A stretch of DNA of 53,216 bases from Symbiodinium natans (taxonomy: Eukaryota > Sar > Dinophyceae > Suessiales > Symbiodiniaceae), in NCBI GenBank assembly GCA_905221605.1, contig CAJNDS010002073.1:1-53216 (forward strand), written 5' to 3'. The notes beneath the pieces were generated by a model that saw nothing but the letters and a program-made list of their open reading frames with translations, was not told where the DNA came from and did not search any database. The position numbers were made by a program, and so were the translations under genes. This document shows positions 10,739-20,511 of this stretch, one piece after another. Within the stretch, counting starts at the first letter, position 1; each line of letters starts with the position of its first letter.

Positions 10739-11310
10739 CCGGGCAAAATTTGGCCAAATCGAGCCGCGCATTTCTCATCGCATACGAAGAGCTGCCCGAT
10801 TTGGCCAAATTTTGCCCGGAGGCTGCTTGGCAAAATTTGGCCAAATCGAGCCGCGCATTTCTCATCGCCTACGAAGAGCAGCCCGATTTGACCAAATTTT
10901 GCCCGAAAGCTGCTCGGCAAAATTTGGCCAAATCGAGCCGCGCCTTTCTCATCGCCTACGAAGAGCAGCCCGATTTGGCCAAATTTTGCCCGAAAGCTGC
11001 CCGGCAAAATTTGGCCAAATCGAGCCGCGCCTTTCTCATCGCCTACGAAGAGCAGCCCGATTTGGCCAAATTTTGCCCGAAAGCTGCCCGGCAAAATTTG
11101 GCCAAATCGAGCCGCACCTTTTTCATCGCCTACGAAGAGCAGCCCGATTTGGCCAAATTTTGCCCGGAGGCTGCTTGGCAAAATTTGGCCAAATCGAGCC
11201 GCGCATTTCTCATCGCGTACGACGAGCAGCCCGATTTGGCCAAATTTTGCCCGCAGACTGTCCGGCAAGATTTGGCCAAATCCAGCCGCACGTTTCCCAT
11301 TGTTGGGCCC
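10739..11310. repeat. 87-bp satellite array, about 7 units (copy B)
   Basis: GAGCCGC recurs at 10761, 10848, 10935, 11022, 11109 and 11196, with a variant at 11283, exactly 87 bp apart. The unit and its 17-bp hairpin stem match the array in copy A. Long open frames on both strands (for example 10722-11432 + and 10711-11364 -) follow from the three-fold period. Confidence 0.9.
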
Positions 11311-11614
11311 TTTGGGGCCGTTTTTTTGGGGCCAAATTGGGCCCAAAGGGCAAATGTTGCCCAAAATTAGCCAAAGGAGAAAAAAGAGCCCACTTCATAA
11401 ACTGTATAAACCTTATAAGTAGTTTTACATAATTCTTTTACCCCACCCCCCCCAGCCCTCCTCCACCTTTCGTGCCCTCTACCTCAAAAACGAAGGCTTG
11501 TACTTGCACTTGTACTTGTAATGTACTCGTATAGGCGCAGAGTGTGCCTAGGTCACTTGAGAAGTTTTGAGTGGTGCAGCAAACCCAGCTGATGCTCATG
11601 ATTTCTCTGTCTCC

Positions 11615-14600
11615 CTATATATGGGCGATGGAACGGGTGTCCTTTTTGATCGTTTTCTGCATCTTCAAGGGAGAAAAAAGGACCCCCCAAGAAGGAAAAG
11701 TAACATAAGAAAAAGGGAGGGACATTGAAGAGATCCTCTCTTTACTTAGTCATTCCCTGTCATCTCTTCTTATCTGTTGTTTTTCTTAGTCGCTTCAAAA
11801 CGCAAAATAAGGGAAAGGCGATTTCCTGAAGAGGAGGAAGGGTACTGTACCTATCTGTGAATAGCAAGATTGGCTTTTTCGAATTAGGGAGAGACAAGGG
11901 AGATATATAAAGCTTTGCGACAAGTTTTGTCACTCCGTCTCCTTGCTTCCTGTCTGTTCTATTCCTTGCAGAGATCAGGGAGAGAGGATAGATAAAGAAG
12001 AGTGCCATCTTCTTTGCGCCTTGTTTTGTCTCTCCCTCTCCTTTATTCATCTCTCTTCTATTCTTTTCTTGGCTCTTCCCATTAAAATTGTGTTCCTTTC
12101 ATCGCTCCTCTCTCCTTCTCTTTCCCTTCTCTTCTGCTGTTCCCCTTTATATGACAAAAAACACAAGAAAGGAAGAACAAGAGGGGAATGGAGGCCCTTT
12201 TCCTGTCTTCTCCTGTTGCAATGAATAAGGAAAAGAGCATAGGAGATAAGGAAGGGAATTGAAGAGTAAATGGGCGATGGAACTGGAACGGGTGTTCCTT
12301 TTGAGAGTTTTCTGCATCTTCAAGGGAGAAAAAAGACATCCCCCAAGAAGGAAAAGTAACATAAGAGATAGGGAGGAAAATTGAAGAGCTCCTCTCTTTA
12401 CCTAGTCATTCCCTGTCCTCTCTTCTTATCTGCTCTTTTTCTTATTCGCTTCAGAAAGCAAAATAAGGGAAAGGCGATTTCCTGAAGAGGAAGAAGGGCA
12501 CTTATCTATTTGCGAAAAGCAAGATTGGTTTTTTTCTAATTAGGGAGAGACAAGGGAGATATATAAAGCTTTGCGACAAGTTTTGTCACTCCGTCTCCTT
12601 GCTTCCTGTCTGTTCTATTCCTTGCAGAGATCAGGGAGAGAGGATAGATAAAGAAGAGTGCCATCTTCTTTGCGCCTTGTTTTGTCTCTCCCTCTCCTTT
12701 ATTCATCTCTCTTCTATTCTTTTCTTGGCTCTTCCCATTAATATGGTGTTCTTGTTATCTCTCCTCGCTCCTTCTCTTTCCCTTCTCTTCTGCTGTTCCC
12801 CCTTAAATGACAAAAACGCAAGAAAGGAAGAACAAGAGGGGAAGGAGGCCCTGTTCTTTTCACAATGGATGGGGCAAGTGAGCGGGGTTGGCTCCTTGCC
12901 CGTAGACCCTCCCCATGCTTCAGCAAATTCTTCCTCTCGCCCTATCGCCTCTCTGTTCTTTTCCTTGTTCCCAAACGGAAAAAGTGAACGGGTTCCTGAA
13001 GACGAGAGATGGCGCCTGTTTTTTAATTATAGAGGGAAAAGGGAAAGACAAGGATGATAGATAAAGAAGAGTGCGATCCGTCTCCTTGTTTCTTGTCTTT
13101 TCTCTTCTTTTCAATACCCTTCCAGAAAATTAAAATGGCATCCTTGTTGTCTCTCCTCTCTCACTTCTCTTTCCCTTCTCTCCTTCTGTTTCCGTTTAGC
13201 TGATAAACCACAATAAAGGAACTTGTATGATAAAGGCAGTGGGAGGGTAAGCAGAGGGTGACTCCTTGAGTGTGGACCTTGCCATACTTCATCATATCAC
13301 TCTTTTCGGCCTATCTCTTCTGCTCTTTTCCTTACCCTTCTCCTTTTCATAATTCTTCCTGCTTAGTTTTTCTTATTTCGAAAAGAAAAAGGGAAGGGAG
13401 AGATAAGGGAGAGGGGATGGATTAAGAAGAGCGCCATCTTCTTTGCAACTTGTTTTGTCTCTCCTTCTCCTTTATTCATCTCTCTTCCATTCTTTTCTTG
13501 GCTCTTCCCATTAAAATTGTGTTCCTTTCATCGCTCCTCTCCCCTTCTCTTTCCCTTCTCTTCTCCTGTTCCCCTTTATATGACAAACACACAAGAAAGG
13601 AAGAACAAGAGGGGAATGGAGGCCCTTTTCCTGTCTTCTCCTGTTGCAATGAATAAGGAAAAGAGCATAGGAGATAAGGAAGGGAATTGAAGAGTAAATG
13701 GGCGATGGAACGGGCGTTTCTTTTGAGAGTTTTCTGCATCTTCAAGGGAGAAAAAAGGACATCCCCCAAGGAGGAAAAGTAACATAAGAGATAGGGAGGA
13801 AAATTGAAGAGCTCCTCTCTTTACCTAGTCATTCCCTGTCCTCTCTTCTTATCTGCTCTTTTTCTTATTCGCTTCAGAAAGCAAAATAAGGGAAAGGCGA
13901 TTTCCTGAAGAGGAAGAAGGGCACCTATCTATCTGTGAATAGCAAGATTGGTTTTTTCTAATGAGGGAGAGACAAGGGAGATATATAAAGCTTTGCGACA
14001 AGTTTTGTCACTCCGTCTCCTTGCTTCCTGTCTGTTCTATTCCTTGCAGAGATCAGGGAGAGAGGATAGATAAAGAAGATTGCCATCTTCTTTGCGCCTT
14101 TTTTTGTCTCTCCCTCTCCTTTATTCATCTCTCTTCTATTCTTTTCTTGGCTCTTCCCATTAAAATTGTGTTCCTTTCATCGCTCCTCTCTCCTTCTCTT
14201 TCCCTTCTCTTCTGCTGTTCCCCCTTAAATGACAAAAACGCAAGAAAGGAAGAACAAGAGGGGAATGGAGGCCCTGTTCTTTTCACAATGGATGGGGCAA
14301 GTGAGCGGGGTTGGCTACTTGCCCGTAGACCCTCCCCATGCTTCAGCAAATTCTTCCTCTCGCCCTATCGCCTCTGTTCTTTTCCTTGTTCCCAAACGGA
14401 AAAAGTGAACGGGTTCCTGAAGACGAGAGATGGCGCCTGTTTTTTAATTATAGAGGGAAAAGGGAAAGACAAGGATGATAGACACAGAAGAGTGCCATCC
14501 GTCCCCTTGTTTCTTGTCTTTTCTCTTCTTTTCAATACCCTTCCAGAAAATTAAAATGGCATCCTTGTTGTCTCTCCTCTCTCACTTCTCTTTCCCTTCT

Positions 14601-15370
14601 CTCCTTCTGTTTCCGTTTAGCTGATAAACCACAAGAAAGGAACTTGTATGATAAGGGCAGTGGGAGGGTAAGCAGAGGGTGACTCCTTGAGTGTGGACCT
14701 TGCCATACTTCATCATATCACTCTTTTCGGCCTATCTCTTCTGCTCTTTTCCTTACCCTTCTCCTTTTCATAATTCTTCCTGCTTAGTTTTTCTTATTTC
14801 GAAAAGAAAAAGGGAAGGGAGAGATAAGGGAGAGGGGATGGATTAAGAAGAGCGCCATCTTCTTTGCAACTTGTTTTGTCTCTCCTTCTCCTTTATTCAT
14901 CTCTCTTCCATTCTTTTCTTGGCTCTTCCCATTAAAATTGTGTTCCTTTCATCGCTCCTCTCCCCTTCTCTTTCCCTTCTCTTCTCCTGTTCCCCTTTAT
15001 ATGACAAACACACAAGAAAGGAAGAACAAGAGGGGAATGGAGGCCCTTTTCCTGTCTTCTCCTGTTGCAATGAATAAGGAAAAGAGCATAGGAGATAAGG
15101 AAGGGAATTGAAGAGTAAATGGGCGATGGAACGGGCGTTTCTTTTGAGAGTTTTCTGCATCTTCAAGGGAGAAAAAAGGACACCCCCCAAGAAGGAAAAG
15201 TAATGCAAAATTGAAGAGCTCCTCTCTTTACCTAGTCATTCCCTGTCCTCTCTTCTTATCTGCTCTTTTTCTTATTCGCTTCAGAAAGCAAAATAAGGGA
15301 AAGGCGATTTCCTGAAGAGGAAGAAGGGCACTTATCTATTTGCGAAAAGCAAGATTGGTTTTTTTCTAAT
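11615..15370. repeat. Higher-order repeat, roughly 640-bp units (copy B)
   Basis: ATGGGCGATGG recurs at 11621, 12270, 13698 and 15119, and the GATATATAAAG motif at 11902, 12558 and 13980. The stretch from about 13050 to 13870 is repeated almost unchanged at about 14480-15290, so homogenisation or duplication continued within the copy. No gene is supported. Confidence 0.85.
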
Positions 15371-15380
15371 TAGGGAGAGA

Positions 15381-15491
15381 CTTGCCCCGCCTGAGCCTCC
15401 CTGGCCTGCTTGTTGTGGCCACATTCCGCTACAGTTGCCCCGCCTGAGTCTCCCTGGCCTGCTTATTGTGGCCACATTCCGGTACAGTTGC
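15381..15491. repeat. 53-bp GC-rich dimer (copy B)
   Basis: This is the same dimer as at 5311-5419, with a few substitutions in the second unit (GAGTCTCCC, CTTATTGTGG). Its preserved position supports whole-unit duplication of A and B. Confidence 0.85.
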
Positions 15492-16740
15492 GCTTCCAGA
15501 AAAACTCCTCTCTCACTTCCCTTTCCCTTCTCTCCTTCTGTTTCCTTTCAACTGATACAGCGCAAGAAAGGAACTTGTATGATAAGGCAGTGGAAGGGTA
15601 AGCAGAGGGTGACTCCTTGCGCGTGGACCTTGCCATACCCCCTCCTATCGGCCTATCCCTTCTGTTCCTTTCCGTCCCCTTCTCCTTCTCATAGTTCTTC
15701 CTTTTTGTTTTCTTATTTCGAAAAGAAACAGGGCAGGGAGAGATAAGGGGGAGAGGATAGATAAAGAAGAGTGCCATCTTCTCTGCGCCTTATTTTGTCT
15801 CTCCCTCTCCTTTATTCATCTCTCTTCTATTCTTTTCTTTGCTCTTCCCAGTACAAATGCAATCCTTTTTGTCTCTCCTCTCTCCTTCTCTCTCCCTTCT
15901 CTTCTCCTGTTCCCCTTGATGTGACAAAAACACAAGAAAGGAAGAACAAGAGGGGAATGGAGGCCCTGTTCCTTTCTTTTCCTGTTTCAATGGATGGGGA
16001 AAGTGAGCGGGGTTGGCTCCTTGTCCGTAGACCCTCCCCATGCTTCAGCAAATCCCTCCTCTCGCCTTATCGCCTCTGTTCTTTCCTTGTTCCCAAATGG
16101 AAAAAGAAAACGGGTTCCTTTGCATGTTCATTGTTCTTCCTTTTGTTGTTTATTTGAAAAGGAAAAGAGCAAGAGAAGAAAGATGAAAACGAGCACCATC
16201 TTCTCTTAGCCTGATTTTGCACCTCCCTCTCCTGTCTTCATTTCTCTTCCATTCTTTTCATTGCTCTTCCCATTAAAATTGCATTCCTTTTGATCTCTCC
16301 TCTGATCTGCGAAGAGCAAGAATGGTCTTGTCTTTTGAATTATAGAGGGAAACGGGAGAGGCAAGGAAGGGAGAGATGATAGATAAAGAAGAGTGCCATC
16401 CGTCTCCTTGTTTCTTGTCTCTTCTCTTCTTTTCAATCAATACCCTTCCAGAAAATTAAAATGTCCTCCTTGTTGTCTCTCCTCTCTCACTTCTCTTTCC
16501 CTTCTGCCGCAGCCAAACAGCGACTTTTTCACGCAGGCTGAAAAAAGAACACGCATACACAGATAGCAAAGAGAAACAAATGAAAATAAGAACAACCAGA
16601 AATTCGCAGTTCGTAATGGCGTGCGGCTAGGCCTAGAACCGCTGGGCATGAGATTTGCGTGCCATATGTAGGTGTAAATATGTATTTTTGTATTACGATA
16701 TTTATATTCGCTCTTTTTAAGCAATAAGAAAAACCCAAAG
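15492..16740. other. Unit-specific tail of copy B, no gene
   Basis: This matches 5420-6900 but is shorter, lacking part of the pyrimidine-rich stretch around 6260-6480. The last 230 bp correspond closely to 6690-6920. Only short repeat-derived open frames are present. Confidence 0.6.
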
Positions 16741-16769
16741 CTAAATAGACCCTAAAGGCGGCGGGCTCA

Positions 16770-16930
16770 TATATATATATATATATATATATATTTATTT
16801 ATGTATATATTAACCTATATATTATGTGTATATAAATATATGGTTTCCCTCCCTCTCCCCTCCTTCCCCCCCCCCCCCCCCCCCCCCTCCTTGTAAAATT
16901 GTCGAAAATGAGGAAGTAGAAGGACGTAGA
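16770..16930. repeat. (AT)n and poly-C junction between the satellite and telomere-repeat regions
   Basis: About 25 bp of (AT)n, then AT-rich sequence to about 16840, then a C run at about 16866-16887. Telomere-like repeats start within 60 bp. The junction replaces the right arm of the inverted repeat seen at the end of copy A, so it marks a rearrangement or assembly breakpoint. Confidence 0.8.
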
Positions 16931-16940
16931 GGCCTATCCG

Positions 16941-17052
16941 AACCCTAAACCCTATACCCTAGACCCTAGACCCTAAAACCTAAACCCTATACCCTAGACC
17001 CCAAACCCTAAACCCTAAACCCTAAACCCTAAACCCCAAGCCCTAAGCCCTA
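16941..17052 (-). repeat. CCCTAAA array
   Basis: The first telomere-type array after the junction: about 14 degenerate units (CCCTAAA, CCCTAGA, CCCTATA), ending CCCTAAGCCCTAAG next to a GC-rich island. Confidence 0.9.
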
Positions 17053-17146
17053 AGCATGCTTCTTGGCCTAGTCCGCGGCCCCGCCGCCTGCGGCGGCCCC
17101 GCCGCCGGGGGCGGCACCGGCCCAGGGCGAGTCGAGGTGGGAGTGT
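17053..17146 (+). other. GC-rich island between inverted telomere arrays
   Basis: A 94-bp very GC-rich core follows a CCCTAAA array and precedes a TTTAGGG array. One + frame is open from ATG at 17055 (begins MLLGLVRGP, then Gly/Ala/Pro-rich). Such a composition often gives open frames by chance, so coding status is uncertain. Confidence 0.25.
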
Positions 17147-17182
17147 TTAGGGTTTAGGGTTTAGGGTTTAGGGTTTGGGGTT
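17145..17182 (+). repeat. TTTAGGG array
   Basis: About five units, starting immediately after the GC-rich island at GAGTGTTTAGGG. Confidence 0.9.
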
Positions 17183-17257
17183 GTCACTTGCTGGTTCTTA
17201 GTACGGAAAATGAGGGAAACCAGGCAGGCTGCATTATCCCATGATTTCGAGGTATAA

Positions 17258-17416
17258 GGCACCGCCTTCCCTGATTCCCGACGAAGAACCACTGTAGAAG
17301 CGTCACCTTCAGAGCCCACGACCTTCCGTCTTCTGCAGGTTGTCAGAATAATTTTACACGATTCTTGGGAGACCTGTCAAACTGGACTTTCTTGCGGTGA
17401 GGCTTTGAAGGTTTAG
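17258..17416 (+). CDS. Exon-like open segment
   Basis: There are 52 open codons on + after a TAA at 17255. The peptide looks protein-like (GTAFPDSRRRTTVEASPSEP, then FRLLQVVRIILHDSWETC). CTGCAG/GTTGTC at about 17340 could be a donor site. It lies between two TTTAGGG arrays. No family is recognised. Confidence 0.35.
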   Translation, partial: GTAFPDSRRRTTVEASPSEPTTFRLLQVVRIILHDSWETCQTGLSCGEALKV

Positions 17417-17535
17417 GGCTTTAGGGTTTCAGGTTTCAGGGTCTTGTCTCTTGTTCGTTTTCGGTCGGAGCATGTGGGTTTGGAGTTTGAAGTTCACCCT
17501 AAACCCTAAACCCTAAACCTTAAACCCTAAACCCT
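17406..17535. repeat. TTTAGGG-like run followed by CCCTAAA run
   Basis: TTTAGGGCTTTAGGGTTTCAGG (17406-17441) and, after about 55 bp of other sequence, five CCCTAAA-type units (17497-17534) in opposite orientation. Confidence 0.85.
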
Positions 17536-17797
17536 TTGTAAGGTCTAGGGTGTAAGGATCTGGGGCTTGGGGCTGAAAGGGCCCCAAGCCTTCCTGGCCT
17601 GGGGTTCTCTTTGTGGAGGGCTCGGCTTTATGTGTTACACATGCCACTTTTAGGACCAGCTGTGGGCAAATGCAAAAACACGTAGGGAGTAGGGCTTAGG
17701 ATTTGCCGGGCTTCAGGCATGTTTGTCTGTGAGGGGTCTTCGTGGTAAAGTCCAAGATTCAGGGGGTAGGGCTCACGGGCGTGCGGAACTTGAGGTA
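17536..17797. other. Non-repetitive spacer, no gene
   Basis: Moderately GC-rich sequence with GGGCTTGGGGCTGAAAGGGC and a small hairpin around GGGCCCC. No protein-like frame stands out. Confidence 0.5.
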
Positions 17798-17948
17798 AAC
17801 CCGAAGCCCTAAACCCTTAAACCTCAGCCCTAAACCCTAAACCCTAAACCCAGGGTTCAGGGTTTAGGGTTTAGGGTGCAGGGGTTTAGGGTTTAGGACA
17901 TAGGGTTCAGGGTTTAGGGTTTATAGGGTCTAGGGTTTGGGGTTTGGG
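17798..17948. repeat. Converging CCCTAAA and TTTAGGG arrays joined directly
   Basis: CCCTAAA units (17798-17851) pass directly into TTTAGGG units (17852-17948) at AAACCCAGGGTTCAGGG, with no island between. This is the same inverted arrangement as at the islands but with an empty centre. Confidence 0.85.
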
Positions 17949-18026
17949 GCCTCGAAGCGCTTCCGCCTAAGTATTTCCCACTTAAAAAGGGCTCCAACGT
18001 CGCCCGTGCGCGGAGAACGCGGCAGC

Positions 18027-18074
18027 CCTTAACCCTTAACCCTAAACCCTAAACCCTAAACCCTAAACCCTAAA
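18027..18074 (-). repeat. CCCTAAA array
   Basis: About seven units ending CCCTAAACAG, which supplies an AG directly before the island at 18075. Confidence 0.9.
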
Positions 18075-18170
18075 CAGGCCGCGTCCTCAGCCACGGCAGC
18101 CGGCTACGGCGCAGCCTTTGCCTCGACTTGGGCTTTTGTGTGTGCAGGGCTTGTAGGGCCCGGGGTTTAG
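18075..18170 (+). other. Exon-like GC-rich island
   Basis: Thirty-one open codons on + (QAASSATAAGYGAAFASTWA...). It is preceded by TAAACAG/GCC and followed by GTGTGTGCAG and a TTTAGGG array. It is Ala/Gly-rich, so chance openness is possible. Confidence 0.3.
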
Positions 18171-18255
18171 GGTTTAGGGTTTTAGGGTTTAGGGTGTAGG
18201 GTTCTAGGGGTTAAGGTTTTAGGGTCTAGGGTTTGAGGGTTGAGGGTTTAGGGTT
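18161..18255 (+). repeat. TTTAGGG array with variants
   Basis: About 12 units including TTTTAGGG, TGTAGGG, TTCTAGGG and TTGAGGG. Confidence 0.85.
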
Positions 18256-18354
18256 GTGTTGAACAGGGCTCTGGAGTTTGGGTTAGGCTTCGGGTTTTCG
18301 AGTGTTAAGAGCTTCTGGGCTCACAGGCGTTGCATGGCTTATATGGGGTCGCTA

Positions 18355-18540
18355 CCCTAAACCCGAAACCCGGGCCCTAAACCCTAAACCCTAAGCCCTG
18401 AAGAACCTGCACCCTACAAATTGAGGCCAGCCCCGCGGTTGCCACCACAGCCCTCCTGGCGGTGCGTGCAAAGTCCGAGGCGCTGGGTTTAGGGTTTAGG
18501 GTTTAGGGTTTGGGGTTTAGGGTTTAGGGTTTAGGGCGAA
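18355..18540. repeat. CCCTAAA array, GC-rich island, TTTAGGG array
   Basis: CCCTAAA-type units (18355-18402), an island of about 85 bp (18403-18485) and a TTTAGGG array (18485-18536). The island is open in two + frames, one reading IEASPAVATTALLAVRAKSE, so the true frame cannot be chosen. Confidence 0.7.
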
Positions 18541-18628
18541 GAAACCTGGACCTGCATGCTTTGTGGGCTTTTGTTTGCTGTACAAGAAGCTTGGGGTTCT
18601 TCGCTGAGATCGGGTGTTATGGCTTACA

Positions 18629-18785
18629 GGCTACTACTTGCTTCAGAGCCTCCAAAAAGTACAAAGACAATAATCCCTTCATTACCCTCAACAGGAAGCA
18701 TCTGTTTTCTGTTTTTTGGTTTCATTTTTTTTTTTATTTTTTTTGGGGGGGGGGGTGGTTGAGGGCTCTTAAGCAAAAAGTAGCC
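18629..18785. mobile_element. MITE-like fold-back element, family 1
   Basis: The inverted ends are GGCTACTACTTGCTTCAGAG and the complement of CTCTTAAGCAAAAAGTAGCC. The interior holds T and G runs just inside the right arm. Related ends occur at 26602, 27390, 31606 and 49037. It is probably a non-autonomous DNA element; no transposase is present. Confidence 0.6.
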
Positions 18786-18917
18786 AAGATACCCCAAAAG
18801 CAAGAGTTTGGGGTTTAGGGTTTCGGGTTTAGGGTAAGAACATTACAACTTCCGGGTCTCGCCTCAGGCTTCAAGCTTCAAGGTTTGGGTTTTACCTAGA
18901 CAGGATAGGTTTACCAT

Positions 18918-18965
18918 CAATCTGTCTATCTATCTATCTATCTATCTATCTATACGTATGTATAC
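18918..18965. repeat. (TCTA)n microsatellite
   Basis: About eight CTAT units followed by ACGTATGTATAC. Confidence 0.9.
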
Positions 18966-18996
18966 AAATAGTTATGACAGAGACCCCTTGAAGGCG

Positions 18997-19341
18997 CTAT
19001 AGGCACACCCAGCCGCCGGTCCTGGTAAGCTTTACAAGTCCTGTTTGGCAGGTACGTCCCCTCGCCTGTGCAGTGTGGAGCCGAATATCGAGCGGCCATG
19101 GTGAATCCGGCACGACTTCTGCGTGTTTCGGGAGACTGCCGATGCCCAAATCGCTCCAAACGGATAGGCATTTCAGCTGTTGCAGCTGTTTAGTGGCGAC
19201 GTTCTTTCCAGGGTTTTGGCCTTTGACACCTGCAAGTTCTTCCGGCTGCAGTAAAGATGGTACGTTACCCCTCAGTGTATGTACAACCCGAAAAACTTTG
19301 TAGGCTATAGAGTCCGAGGTGTACCCCGCCAAAGGGTCCAT
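18997..19341 (-). CDS. Exon-like open frame on the minus strand
   Basis: This is a 114-codon minus frame. Its first residues come from a fold-back element (19334-19440), so the ATG is probably not a real start. The interior looks protein-like (GNVPSLLQPEELAGVKGQNP, SVWSDLGIGSLPKHAEVVPD). A 76-codon + frame overlaps but is Ser/Cys-rich and less convincing. No domain is recognised. It is one of two islands that read better on minus. Confidence 0.35.
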   Translation of the reverse strand: MDPLAGYTSDSIAYKVFRVVHTLRGNVPSLLQPEELAGVKGQNPGKNVATKQLQQLKCLSVWSDLGIGSLPKHAEVVPDSPWPLDIRLHTAQARGRTCQTGLVKLTRTGGWVCL

Positions 19342-19440
19342 GTACCTATATAGTACATACTTGGGCCCTAAAGCTACTGTATGGCCACCCCTGTAAGGCC
19401 CAAGTACATACGAGAAATGTACATGGACTTCGAGGGACCC
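19334..19440. mobile_element. MITE-like fold-back element, family 3
   Basis: The ends are GGGTCCATGTAC and GTACATGGAC...GGGACCC. The centre has CCTAAAGCTAC and GGCCACCCC, shared with 47173-47269 and a relic at 23625. No coding capacity. Confidence 0.65.
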
Positions 19441-19463
19441 TATAGGCCGCCACAGGACAGTTG

Positions 19464-19587
19464 CTAGGACCGGGAGTAGGCCCTTGTTTCCTTTTTTTAG
19501 GGTTGTGATTCCGTAACAATCCCCTTACCCTGAACCCTAAACCCTAAACCCTAAACCCTCTTATTCCTAGGTTACTCCCGGGTCTAG
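19464..19587. mobile_element. MITE-like element, family 5, with telomere repeats inside
   Basis: The ends CTAGGACCGGGAGTAGGCC and GGTTACTCCCGGGTCTAG match copies at 39263 and 52308. Between CAATCCCCTTA and TTATTCCTAGG, where the other copies carry about 24 bp, this copy has about four CCCTAAA units (19528-19558). The telomere repeats therefore replaced element sequence. Confidence 0.7.
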
Positions 19588-19684
19588 GATGTGTTTTGGG
19601 CGCTACAGGCTGCACGCATACGGTTTCAGGGCCCAGGGCTGCTGAGCGTTTAGAGATGAAGCGGCTTTGCTCCTACAGGCCGCA

Positions 19685-19742
19685 GTTTAGGGTTTAGGGT
19701 TTAGGGTTTAGGGTTTAGGGTTTAGGGTTTAGGGTTTAGGGT
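19685..19742 (+). repeat. TTTAGGG array, 8 nearly perfect units
   Basis: Uniform TTTAGGG units directly after CTACAGGCCGCAG. Confidence 0.95.
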
Positions 19743-19831
19743 CCGCAGGGTCCACCGCCCTTGCAGCACCCTGGGTCCTCAGCCTTCATGACTCCTCTCT
19801 CCATCCCGGCCTATTGCCTTCCAGCCCTTAA
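19742..19831 (+). other. Short open island
   Basis: Twenty-nine codons open on + (SAGSTALAAPWVLSLHDSSL...) directly after a TTTAGGG array. Weak evidence of coding. Confidence 0.2.
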
Positions 19832-20159
19832 GCTCCTTCACACCTCAAACCTTCAGTTGGGTCCTTTGACTTAGGAGCCCAGTAGGTGAACTTTAAACTT
19901 TTTGGGTATACTAAACCCCTACTAAAAGAAAAGTTTAAACTTTTTTGGGCCAGGGTATTGGGCAATTAAGTTGATATATAGCACTTGTATTCATTAAACT
20001 TCAAGACTACAAGAGTAGGATTATTCGGCACCCTTTTTTCATTCCTAGGTTACTCTTGATTCAAGATTTCAAACCCGTGGGCAGCTACAGAGGGAGTTTC
20101 CCATTTTTAGTGAGGATTCCCCTTTCAAGGGACTCTTGCCCCATGGTCCATTCCTCAAG
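19832..20159. other. Non-repetitive stretch with element relics
   Basis: It contains two AAGTTTAAACTT-like palindromic motifs near 19890 and 19932, and a single family-5 arm (CATTCCTAGGTTACTC) at about 20040-20056. No gene is seen. Confidence 0.5.
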
Positions 20160-20235
20160 GGTTTAGGGTTTAGGGTTAGGGTTTAGGGTTTAGGGCCTAG
20201 GGTTTAGGGTTTTGGGTTTAGGGTTTAGGGTTTCG
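20160..20235 (+). repeat. TTTAGGG array with variants
   Basis: About ten units, one GGCCTAGGG and one TTTTGGG. Confidence 0.9.
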
Positions 20236-20357
20236 CAGAACAAGTCAGAACGCTCCCCATGTGCCGGCTGCCTCCCTCTCCACTTCCCCTTCTTCCCCAC
20301 GAAAAACCAGCAAGCAAACTCCCATGCCCAAAAGCCAAAATCCCTTACAAACAAGCC

Positions 20358-20468
20358 CATATGGGTGGTTGTCAAAATTATGATCCCTTTTGGGGTACCC
20401 TAAATATTAGGTGCCGTATTATAATAGGGATCCAAAAAGGGACCGTAATTTTGACAACCACCCATATG
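20358..20468. mobile_element. Fold-back element with about 34-bp inverted ends, family 6
   Basis: CATATGGGTGGTTGTCAAAA at the left is matched by its complement at 20449-20468, and complementarity continues to CCCTTTT with two mismatches. Length is 111 bp. It lies between a TTTAGGG array and a CCCTAAA/CCCCAAA array. This is the clearest fold-back element in the window. Confidence 0.75.
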
Positions 20469-20511
20469 TAAACCCTTAGATGCGCAGAATTCCCCCTTAA
20501 GCAACCCCAAC

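Larger units (their letters stand above)
10650..16770. repeat. Large direct duplication, copy B
   Basis: This is the second copy of the unit at 1-6949, in the same orientation. It starts TAAGAATTAAATAATTTAAA and ends at GGCGGGCTCAT, where copy A continues into an inverted repeat but copy B runs into (AT)n. It has fewer internal repeat units than copy A, consistent with unequal exchange after duplication. No gene is recognised; its open frames come from repeats. Confidence 0.85.

Noticed and set aside
16941-17052. True chromosome end
   Set aside because: Arrays are short, degenerate, in both orientations and surrounded by other sequence on both sides, so none is a terminal telomere as assembled.
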